Below, piece by piece: positions 7,836 to 15,253 of a stretch of DNA of 19,130 nt. Source of the DNA: Muribaculaceae bacterium (GTDB lineage: Bacteria; Bacteroidota; Bacteroidia; Bacteroidales; Muribaculaceae); the NCBI GenBank assembly GCA_029060585.1, contig JAIDTS010000084.1:1-19130 (forward strand), written 5' to 3'. The translations under genes and the position numbers were made by a program. The first letter of the stretch is position 1, and every line of letters begins with the position of its first letter. The notes under the pieces were generated by a model. It was given only the letters and a program-made list of their open reading frames with translations, was not told where the DNA came from and ran no database searches.

Positions 7836-8189
7836 GGCTTTGCATTTTTATTTACTCAAATTTTATATTCAATAACACACTTTCATTCAGATAAATAAAT
7901 CTCGCGCAGAGAGGCAAGAGGGCTCGCAGGGGCGCCTTCTTAAAGAGAAGTGAACCGGCTGGTCGACATCTGAATGAAGGATTGGATTTGGAAGGAGACA
8001 GGCAACGCGGATCGGCTGCGGGCTATCGCCCTGCCGGAGGCACGGATAGGGCGGATGGAACGCGGATTTTTTCAGGCTTGAGGATCATGTCGAGGACCTG
8101 GCCGTACGCTGATTCGTGGCTTCGCTGGCTTTCGCGGATAATATATCAGCAACTTAAGGGGAGTTCAATGGTAGAGGCATTTGAATAAT
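7836..8189. other. 354-bp repeat-filled gap within the operon
   Basis: No gene is seen. Next to the GAP1-like start is an AT-rich stretch (7840-7900). Then comes CGCAGAGAGGCAAGAGGGCTCGCA near 7903-7926, written here as related to CGCAGAGGAGCAAAGGGCTC near 2121-2140. A stem follows at 8013-8036 (CGGC/GCCG and GGGC/GCCC), with GGGCGGAT-type repeats, matching copy B at 922-980. A shortened GC module occupies 8089-8139. The gap could break the operon or hold a processing site. I found no consensus minus-strand promoter in it. Confidence 0.75.
8003..8139 (+). repeat. Dispersed repeat copy D (heptamer array missing)
   Basis: The GC stem and GCGGAT repeats (8003-8067) correspond to 922-980 of copy B, and 8089-8139 corresponds to 1053-1109, with CGAGGACCTGGCCG and GGCTTCGC as landmarks. 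The ATTAATG array that separates these parts in copy B is absent, replaced by about 20 bp of unrelated sequence. It is the only copy lying inside the NTPase gene series. Confidence 0.75.
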
Positions 8190-9464
8190 TTATTTAGAGG
8201 GGATATTGAATTGGCCGAGTTTCCTGAGCACCCACAACAGGGGGTCCATCACGCGGTAGGGAGCCACCTTGGAGAGCTGCAGCGTATCGTCGGGCATACC
8301 ACCGAGAGCGGAGACACCGAAGAACTTGTAGTTATTGTCGGGATCGTTCATATCCTGCTGGGCGAAAGGCAGCGACCTGTTTTTCTGGCTCGTCCATTCC
8401 CTGGCGGCCTGCACCAGCTTGCCCGACTCCCAGGGTCCGAGAAGAGCCGTCTCTATGGCCTGGCTTATCGCGTCGATCTTATCGAAATCGACCTTGCCGG
8501 TCTCCAAATATGAACTGCCGACCCTTCGGTTGCCTCTCTTGAACTCATCGGTATTGAACTCAAGCTTGTCGGAATGATCGAGGACGGCATCAAACTTACT
8601 CATCACGATGGCAGCGGGCTTGGAATACAGATTCTCGCGGATATCCTTGCTCAGGTTGCCGATAGCGGTGAAAATGTTCAAGAGTCCATCCCTCACCTTG
8701 CCTCCAAGATTCTCAAGGCCTTCTTTCTCAAGCACATCGCTGACATGGCTTATTCCCAGGGTGTCGAGGAGCAGGATAATGCCGGAAGACTCCCTGAGAT
8801 ACTTCACCTGATTCTTAAGGTTCTCGTTGAATCTCTCACCGGCAGTGTCGTAGAAGACAAGATATATCTCCTGATTTGTATAGCGCTGGCTCAGACGGAA
8901 GATCCAGGGGTTGTCCGTGGTGTCGACTTCTGTCTTGTCAAGCACCCGACGTTTTTCGAAAAGTTTGTTCTCGAAGTTTGTGAAGCGGTTCTGAGTAGAG
9001 TCGAGCCTGTCGCCGTCGCGGTGGGTCTGGCTGGGCTGCACCTGCAGATCAACCTTATGGCCATTCTCCTGGAGCTCATGAATAAGCGAGATTATATAAT
9101 TTGTCTTTCCGCTCGAGGGGCTGCCAATCACGGAAATAATCTGGCCTCCATTCTTCACCATTTCCTCCGGAATACAGTTGTAGCAGTGGGGACACACAAA
9201 GCGGAGCGACCGATAGCCGCACTGCGGGCATCTGACCTCCTTAAGCTTCGGCCCCATGAGGCGCAACATCAGGCCGGATTTCTGGGGCCAAGTGTAGTGA
9301 ATGAAGTCGTTCAGACCCCAGTACTGGTTGTATTCGGGATAAGACACCCTCTCGCAGCGCTGGCTTCCGTCGGCGTTAGTGTCGTCATTCTCACACTGAT
9401 AGAGAGCGTCAGTATTGTTGAATTTCTCGAAACAGAAAGGGCAGAGTATTATTTTCGACGCCAT
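8190..9464 (-). CDS. Cytosolic zinc-ribbon GTPase (double-GTPase-like)
   Basis: Start chosen at ATG 9464 (MASKIILCPFCFEKF), giving 424 residues and a 53-bp gap to the upstream gene. The frame is open to 9626, but that extension overlaps the upstream gene and is Arg/Ser-rich, unlike a real protein. Domain order: cysteine-rich zinc-binding region with CPFC 8-11, C24, C37, CPQC 79-82 and CPHC 91-94; then a Ras-like GTPase with P-loop GSPSSGKT 114-121, DTAGE 206-210 and SKFD 289-292. There is no membrane segment or signal peptide. Zinc ribbon followed by GTPase mirrors the cytosolic half of the membrane GTPase at 3305-5341, so the two look like an ancient duplicated pair. It probably works with the GAP1-like protein encoded next. 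The target of the switch is unknown. Confidence 0.94.
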   Translation of the reverse strand: MASKIILCPFCFEKFNNTDALYQCENDDTNADGSQRCERVSYPEYNQYWGLNDFIHYTWPQKSGLMLRLMGPKLKEVRCPQCGYRSLRFVCPHCYNCIPEEMVKNGGQIISVIGSPSSGKTNYIISLIHELQENGHKVDLQVQPSQTHRDGDRLDSTQNRFTNFENKLFEKRRVLDKTEVDTTDNPWIFRLSQRYTNQEIYLVFYDTAGERFNENLKNQVKYLRESSGIILLLDTLGISHVSDVLEKEGLENLGGKVRDGLLNIFTAIGNLSKDIRENLYSKPAAIVMSKFDAVLDHSDKLEFNTDEFKRGNRRVGSSYLETGKVDFDKIDAISQAIETALLGPWESGKLVQAAREWTSQKNRSLPFAQQDMNDPDNNYKFFGVSALGGMPDDTLQLSKVAPYRVMDPLLWVLRKLGQFNIPSK

Positions 9465-9517
9465 ATTCGATAAAGTTGCTAAGTAGTGGTTTGATGATGT
9501 TAAGGCTGCTATCCGAA

Positions 9518-10915
9518 TCAGCCGATGTCCACGATCACGGGGTCCTGAACGTAGGCATTGTTGATTCCGACAGGCTCGTCGGGATCGGGTTTGAGATATA
9601 CGCGCAGCTTCCTGGCTTTCGGGCATTGAGGAAGCGGAAGGTCGAGATTCAGGGCAAAGGGACCTCTTTTCCCCTTGGCATATTCCTTCACCACGTTTTC
9701 ACGACGTATGGTCACGAGTGGCTGTTCCTGCACGCAGAGGACGCTGTCCCATGGCAAGGGGGTGCCGAGCTCAAGGTCGATAGTGATATGCAGCACGGAT
9801 TTAGTCTTGAAGAGGCCTGCACGGATCTTCTCAACACGGGCCGTTATCTCCACAGGGATGAATTCCTTGGGTTCAACAGGCGGTTCCGGCTGCGGTTCCG
9901 GACCCGGGTAGGGATCATCAGGATCCGGATCCACCAATATCACTTCGGGGCAAGCCGGGGCTACCGCATCCTTTACCTCCTCCCAGTCTCGGTTGGCTAT
10001 CTGGCGGGCGAGGGCGTCGCCGAGACTCCCCCTGTCTTCCTCCTTATTTGCAAAGAATCTGGTGACGGCATCGGTGACGTAATGGTTTCCGATTGCCTTA
10101 TTGCGGAGGATTACCGCGAGGCGGCTCCTGTCGGCCATACCGTTGGCCTGCAGGAAATCAGTGAAGGCGCTTTCCAGCGAGTCTTCCGCGAGGGGGATAT
10201 CGGATAGCATATCACGCGTGAGGATATACTGATAGGTGTCGTTGTCGGAAAGGCGGATAAGGCCATTCTTCTCGCGGCGTCCCTCTTTCAGAAACTTCTC
10301 CGCCTCGCTGACGAGCGCGTCGCGCTCGGTCTCGTATTTAAGATCGAAGGTAAGGTCTTTCACCTGCTCCCATATCTTCAGGGCCACGCAGCCGATACGG
10401 TTGTCGACGGCACGCCCCTCAAATGTATGACGGACCACGGCACCGCCGCCGCTCTTACTGAAGAGGCTCACGTCCACATCCTTGCCGTTGGAGCTGACAA
10501 TCACCACACCGTCGAAAGAATACATACGGTTGTAATAGTCGATAAGCTGGATGTCGGAGCGCGTCGCCCTGACATTGTCAAAACCCCACTTATTGAGGTC
10601 GGCGACGATAGCGGGGATACTTTCCGCGGGGACATCGCTTTCCACGATGACCGCTACAGGGAGCTCACCCTTAGGAATACTCCTGAAGATATTGTCGTCG
10701 GGAGTCTGGGGAGGACAGAACTGCTGCAGCCTCTCCTCCACCCCCTTTCCTATGCGGAACGACGGGTATTCCGCCTGCGGACCGCCGAATTTTCCTAACG
10801 GCAGAGGCCAGGCCGCTCCGGGGAGCGAGACCGGAAGATCGTTCTCGCCGCCCGCGGCGTAAGCCATTGAGATATCCGACCGTGAGATCGTAATCAGGAT
10901 TCTTGTGATGCCCAT
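9518..10915 (-). CDS. Compact Hsp70-like protein with degenerate ATP-binding loops
   Basis: This is a 465-residue protein. Three stretches line up with the nucleotide-contacting segments of Hsp70/actin folds, yet lack their key glycines and acids. RILITISRSDISMAY (5-19) stands where phosphate-1 (DFGTTNS type) belongs. GVVIVSSNGKDVDVSLF (136-152) stands for phosphate-2 (DLGGGTFDVS type), with DNRI at 171-174 like the DNR after it. SRLAVILRNKAIGNHYVTDA (264-283) stands for the adenosine loop. The segment DALARQIA (300-307) matches the helix that follows in Hsp70. It therefore looks like a pseudo-ATPase (inference). A Pro-rich linker at about 329-350 leads to a strand-rich C-terminal domain. It overlaps the active-looking Hsp70/actin-type gene upstream by 22 nt, suggesting a coupled 1:1 partner. 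Confidence 0.93.
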   Translation of the reverse strand: MGITRILITISRSDISMAYAAGGENDLPVSLPGAAWPLPLGKFGGPQAEYPSFRIGKGVEERLQQFCPPQTPDDNIFRSIPKGELPVAVIVESDVPAESIPAIVADLNKWGFDNVRATRSDIQLIDYYNRMYSFDGVVIVSSNGKDVDVSLFSKSGGGAVVRHTFEGRAVDNRIGCVALKIWEQVKDLTFDLKYETERDALVSEAEKFLKEGRREKNGLIRLSDNDTYQYILTRDMLSDIPLAEDSLESAFTDFLQANGMADRSRLAVILRNKAIGNHYVTDAVTRFFANKEEDRGSLGDALARQIANRDWEEVKDAVAPACPEVILVDPDPDDPYPGPEPQPEPPVEPKEFIPVEITARVEKIRAGLFKTKSVLHITIDLELGTPLPWDSVLCVQEQPLVTIRRENVVKEYAKGKRGPFALNLDLPLPQCPKARKLRVYLKPDPDEPVGINNAYVQDPVIVDIG

Positions 10916-13900
10916 TTAAGTGGTTTTAAGAGATGGTCGTCGTAGAATTTCATTCCTTCGAGGATAATGATCGGAGCCACGAAGTCGAACTTGTCTTTGT
11001 TCTGGCTCTTCTCGCGCTTGGCGCGCATGAACTCGGGAGTGGTCTGGACATACTGCGTGATGTTCATGCTGCGTGTTCCGCTTTCGAAGAAATCCTTCGG
11101 AAGGGGAATGTTGAAGAGCTGCTGTGTCGCCTTGTCGAAGATCTCGCAGAACTCCTTGAACTTCCTTGCCTGGTTCTGTCCTGAGGGGAAGAAGAATGTG
11201 CCGATATGCTCTATCATCTCGGGAGAGATGGAGTTGGTGTCGGGGAGCTCGGCAATCGAATCGTCGGCCATCACGATGCTGAAGCCGTCTTCTCCGATGA
11301 TCTCGCTGGGCGTGTTGTAGCGCGGGTTGCAGAGTTCGGTGGAATTCTTGGCGAGACCCATCGAGACCTCGTATTTGATCGTGCCGGACTCCTCGAGAGT
11401 CGGGAGATTGATCTCGAACATTCCATCGAGCTCATCGCGGTCGCCGTAGCCCTGCATGAAGAGCTCGTCGTAGTACATCCTGGCGGCGTCGGGATGCGTC
11501 ATCGACAGCCACTGGTAGAGGCGCGAGCCCTTTCCGGCGAAACTGATGCGGATGAGCGGGAATAGACGCTCGCCGGGGAGTGCCTCCGAGGGGTCGAGAC
11601 GGCCGAGGTCGTCGATCAGCTTTCTGGAAATCTGTCCGGCATAATACATCAGCAGTCCGGTGACATACATGTTGACCCACATCAGGTGGGGACATTCGGC
11701 CACGATAAGGTTGTAGAGGGCCGGGAGCTGGCTGTCGGTCAAACTGTCGACTATCTGGTCGAAATAGTAGGATGCGGTGTCGGGAGTGTAGCGGCTCGTA
11801 CCCTGGTTGAGACCCAGGATGGAAAGGTTGAATTTACGGCACACCTCCAGCAGGACCTTCTCGAAGTTCTTCTCATACTTCACGGCACGGGACACCCGCT
11901 GGGCCGCGAAGCGAATCGAGTTCTGCTTGACCATCGTGATGCCTTTGGCGAGCTTATAGAGGGCGGTGATGTCGGTGGTGCTTCCGCCTATGTCGAAGCA
12001 TATATTGAGCTCATCCCTGCTGTCGCCGTGAGTCTCCGAAAGGAAGTTGGCGACAGCGTTGGCCTCGGTCAGCGACATGTTGGAGCCGACGGCCTGTGCC
12101 GACGGGCCGGAAGAAGACATTCCGCTGAAGAGCTTGATCGGCTCATAGGAAACGATGCGGTCGGGATCGTCGGGTCGCAGATCGGGACGCGAGGAGCCAT
12201 CCTTGCCATCCTCTTTCGCGGAGTTGCCGGAATTGCGGGATGAGAATCCCCTCGGTTTGAATCCAGCGGATCTTGGAGCCTCCTGCGTCTCCTCCTCGCG
12301 AGGGGGCTCGGGCTTCCGGAATCCACGGTCGGTCTGCACGGGCTGAGACTGCGCGGACTGCATAAGCATATTGATCTGATTCTGGAAATTCTGCATCTGC
12401 TGCTGCATCTGCTGCTGGATCTGCATCATCATCTCGGGGGGCATGGGCTGCGAGAGCATCTGCATATACATCTGCTGGGTCTGCTGCTGCATCTGCATCA
12501 GCTGCTGGATCTGCTGCATGGCGCCCATATCAGGACCGGGAGCGGTGTTCGAGACGGGGGGCTGAGACACGGCAGTGTCATTCCCGGCCCCAACAGGCTC
12601 CCGCGGCCCCAGAGTGCGGCGCTTCTTCGGCTGAGAGTCGGCCGCAAGATCCACCATGCTCTGGCAAGTGCTCACCTTCAGGGGCACGGTCAGTCCCTTC
12701 TCGTTCCTGACAGGCTTGAGATCGGCCAGGTCTTCCCAGATCAGCTTGTATTTATTGAGCAGCTGATTGCTCATAGCCGAAGGATATGACCAGCGGAGCT
12801 GCACAGGCACGCGGTAGTCCTTTAGGAACATCTGTGCATAGATATGAAGCATCAGAGTGCGGAGGTAGGCCTTCTTGCGCGCGATGTCCTTCTCGTCGTT
12901 GCTCCACTTCATATTGTGGATCTGGTCTATCTGTCCGATCTTCGCATACTTAAGGGTGATGTATTCTTCAGAGACATTGTCGACGGGAAGATTGTCCATG
13001 AAGCATGGGAAACCACCCACTACCTCCTTGCTTATCTGGGATATTGTGGTCTCTCCGTCTCTTTTCTTTCCGAGACGCAGCTCGTCGTGGATAGTGAGTA
13101 TGCTGTGGAGGGCGTTGCTCCTCAGGGGCTTTGCCGGAGCCTGGAAGAAGAGGACACGGTTTTCCTGCAGCCCGGCCTTGGCTCCTGCCCTGTGCTGCCC
13201 GAAAAGGGATATCCTCTGGTTGGTGAACTCGAATGGCTGGGGGGTACCGTCCTGATCCGAATATGCCACGGAGGTGTTGGTGCTACCGAAGTCGATTCCG
13301 ACGGTGATTTCCTTCAGCAGTTTCGTATCCTGGAGAAGATCGAGGGGCAAGAGCGAATTCCTGTCTTTCTGATAGTTTATGAGCAGGTAGCCGCCCTCCT
13401 CACCTGAAGGAGCCTTAAGGCGGATTCCCTTGAAGGGCTTGTCGGACCTGTAGATCTCATATTTGTAGGGGTTGTTGGCAACTGAGATTCCCGACGTTAT
13501 CAGGAGCTCGGCATCGACAATCTCGCCGGGAGCAATCACCTCGCCGTTTTCGGCGAGCAGGATGGGCTGCATGTCGTCGTCGGTGATTATGCGGAAGTTC
13601 TTGTCGTCGGGATTTCCGACAAACGGATATGCCGCGGTGCTCTGGCTGGCGGTGTTGTGGGGCAGTTCGGAATAGAGGTAATACTGGTTCCACTGCTTGG
13701 AGATGAAGTTAGGCCAGATCAGGATGTCCTTATTGAGCATCTTCGGATCGTTTCCTACGGTATAGCGCTGGCAATAGCGCCTCTCACCGCTTTCGAGCTG
13801 GATAGAGAGCTCCACCTCGAGGTTGTCTTCGTCGAGGTCGGGATCATAGACTGCCTTCAGTTTCGAGTTGCTTGTGCCTTCGGACGAATTGACGAGCGAC

Positions 13901-15042
13901 TCTATTAGGGATGAGTATACATTCAGGCCCTGGGCACTGAGGGGAAGGGCGAAGAAGGCCTTCTCGTCGGAATTTCCCTTATATGAAGCCGTCAGAAGCA
14001 GAATCGGGAGTTCCTTGACCATCTCGGGTTTCCTCGAGTATTCCGGGCTCAGGTGGATGCGTGTGATCTTCGCAGACGGAGGAAGAAGGAGCTTCTTGGG
14101 ATCAAAACCTTCGGCACCCTCGAACATATATTCACGGATGGACTCTCCGTTGACGTAGAGTCTGTCCTCATACGTAAACAGATCGGCAAACGGGCCTGTG
14201 AATCCTGCATCGACTGGAGGCACGGCGCCTCCCTTTACGCCGAAATGGCGTTCGGCGGCATACGCCTCCATCTCCTCCTGCCATCTCTTGAGATTGATGC
14301 GTACGGCAGTAAGACTTACGCCAAGCTTGACCTCCACTTCGGGAATACGGGACCTTATATGGCCAACATATGCATAGAGGGTCTTCAGCTCGGTCTCGGA
14401 AAGGTCTGATTTGAGGGGATCGATAAACTTACCTGACTGCACGTCGACCCAAGGCTTCTCCTCGGTGGGCTCCAGCCTGTAGCCGGAGGAGGTGAAAAGC
14501 AGTGTCTCCGGAGCGGTCGCTCCGACCACTATATTGCTGTATTTTATTATATTGAGGTAAGGGACGGCTATTTCGTTGTCGGCCAGCATGGGGTCGCACC
14601 ACCTTGATTTCCGCTCAAGGAGCATGTTGCCGAAAGCACCGGCCGGCTCATATATGTTGCTTGTCTGATCGACCGGCTTGCCGTCGGAGTATGCGAGATT
14701 GACACGGCGTACCTTTATGTTGGGATAGTCAAGGCCTATGCAGGCGATGAAGCCGCGCCATTCGCTGACGAGCTCGGTATAGAAACCGGCGAGGTTGCCC
14801 AACGCGGCCAGGGTGTCTTTCGACATGTCGGCTGAGATCGCCGCGCTGAAGAGGTCGACCCTCGCGAAAGCAGTAGGAATACCGGAAACGAGCGCACCGA
14901 TATTGGCCTTCTTCGTCAGTTCCGGCGTGATTATATCCCGGATGAAATCTCCGGCATTGTTGAGTACTATCCAGGAGTTCAGTTTGTTTCCGGTAGGGAT
15001 GGTACCCGATTTTACATCTATGACTAAGGATTTATCTGCCAT
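10894..15042 (-). CDS. Large Hsp70/actin-type ATPase with Gln/Met-rich insert (SrfB-like)
   Basis: This 1382-residue protein has an unrecognised N-terminal region (1-575). An actin/Hsp70-type ATPase follows: phosphate-1 VGIDFGSTNTSVAY (581-594), phosphate-2 CFDIGGSTTDITAL (1015-1028), and a candidate adenosine loop SFAGKGSRLY (1167-1176). Between phosphate-1 and phosphate-2 is a disordered insert, about 800-1000, whose core (838-900) is a Gln/Met-rich run such as QQMQQQMQNFQNQ. A Pro/Arg/Ser-rich stretch follows. No signal peptide or membrane helix is seen. Size and split ATPase core recall virulence factor SrfB of enterobacterial srfABC loci, but I cannot confirm homology without a profile search. 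It is preceded by a 209-bp gap carrying an inverted-repeat element, and overlaps the degenerate Hsp70-like gene by 22 nt. Nucleotide-dependent assembly or a chaperone-like role is plausible. Confidence 0.95.
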   Translation of the reverse strand: MADKSLVIDVKSGTIPTGNKLNSWIVLNNAGDFIRDIITPELTKKANIGALVSGIPTAFARVDLFSAAISADMSKDTLAALGNLAGFYTELVSEWRGFIACIGLDYPNIKVRRVNLAYSDGKPVDQTSNIYEPAGAFGNMLLERKSRWCDPMLADNEIAVPYLNIIKYSNIVVGATAPETLLFTSSGYRLEPTEEKPWVDVQSGKFIDPLKSDLSETELKTLYAYVGHIRSRIPEVEVKLGVSLTAVRINLKRWQEEMEAYAAERHFGVKGGAVPPVDAGFTGPFADLFTYEDRLYVNGESIREYMFEGAEGFDPKKLLLPPSAKITRIHLSPEYSRKPEMVKELPILLLTASYKGNSDEKAFFALPLSAQGLNVYSSLIESLVNSSEGTSNSKLKAVYDPDLDEDNLEVELSIQLESGERRYCQRYTVGNDPKMLNKDILIWPNFISKQWNQYYLYSELPHNTASQSTAAYPFVGNPDDKNFRIITDDDMQPILLAENGEVIAPGEIVDAELLITSGISVANNPYKYEIYRSDKPFKGIRLKAPSGEEGGYLLINYQKDRNSLLPLDLLQDTKLLKEITVGIDFGSTNTSVAYSDQDGTPQPFEFTNQRISLFGQHRAGAKAGLQENRVLFFQAPAKPLRSNALHSILTIHDELRLGKKRDGETTISQISKEVVGGFPCFMDNLPVDNVSEEYITLKYAKIGQIDQIHNMKWSNDEKDIARKKAYLRTLMLHIYAQMFLKDYRVPVQLRWSYPSAMSNQLLNKYKLIWEDLADLKPVRNEKGLTVPLKVSTCQSMVDLAADSQPKKRRTLGPREPVGAGNDTAVSQPPVSNTAPGPDMGAMQQIQQLMQMQQQTQQMYMQMLSQPMPPEMMMQIQQQMQQQMQNFQNQINMLMQSAQSQPVQTDRGFRKPEPPREEETQEAPRSAGFKPRGFSSRNSGNSAKEDGKDGSSRPDLRPDDPDRIVSYEPIKLFSGMSSSGPSAQAVGSNMSLTEANAVANFLSETHGDSRDELNICFDIGGSTTDITALYKLAKGITMVKQNSIRFAAQRVSRAVKYEKNFEKVLLEVCRKFNLSILGLNQGTSRYTPDTASYYFDQIVDSLTDSQLPALYNLIVAECPHLMWVNMYVTGLLMYYAGQISRKLIDDLGRLDPSEALPGERLFPLIRISFAGKGSRLYQWLSMTHPDAARMYYDELFMQGYGDRDELDGMFEINLPTLEESGTIKYEVSMGLAKNSTELCNPRYNTPSEIIGEDGFSIVMADDSIAELPDTNSISPEMIEHIGTFFFPSGQNQARKFKEFCEIFDKATQQLFNIPLPKDFFESGTRSMNITQYVQTTPEFMRAKREKSQNKDKFDFVAPIIILEGMKFYDDHLLKPLKWASQES

Positions 15043-15049
15043 AATAATC

Positions 15050-15253
15050 GAAGTTGTATAAACTTATTTACGAACTATAAAAATAGCAATGAAGAGTGAA
15101 ACCACAGATTCTTTTTATTAACCTTCCACCATCTTTGCGGCGTCTTCCGCTTCATTCATCAATCACGATGCCCGCATCGCTCATTCTTCATGAAGCAAAA
15201 TCTGCTCGCAAATCTGACGAAATCTTAATAAAAAAATAAGTTCATACAACTTC
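15050..15253. repeat. 204-bp element with 20-bp terminal inverted repeats
   Basis: Positions 15050-15069 and 15234-15253 are reverse complements at 19 of 20 bases (difference at the eleventh). They enclose nearly the whole gap between the tubulin-like and Hsp70/actin-type genes, and the right repeat overlaps the tubulin-like stop codon. Inside, GCTTCAT (15149-15155) pairs with ATGAAGC (15190-15196) around CGATGC-CC-GCATCG (15166-15179). It could be a MITE-like insertion, an RNA processing hairpin, or a regulatory site. No target-site duplication is evident, and no minus-strand TAnnTTTG promoter was found. Confidence 0.6.

Noticed and set aside
3548..9473. Long plus-strand open frames (3548-4417, 4505-5329, 6705-7691, 8574-9473)
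   Set aside because: They lie antisense to minus-strand genes with clear domain motifs, have His/Arg/Gly-rich shadow-like compositions, and show no promoter or family motif.
9465..9626. 54-residue N-terminal extension of the zinc-ribbon GTPase
   Set aside because: It overlaps the preceding gene's C-terminal coding region and reads Arg/Ser-rich; ATG 9464 followed directly by the zinc-binding motif is a better start.
12343..12531. Gln/Met tract as an assembly error or frameshift
   Set aside because: The frame remains open on both sides with intact ATPase motifs, and the codons are mixed CAG/CAA/ATG rather than a pure microsatellite.
15050..15253. Firm call of a MITE insertion
   Set aside because: No target-site duplication is visible next to the inverted ends (flanks AATAATC and AACTATT), so only a repeat is recorded.
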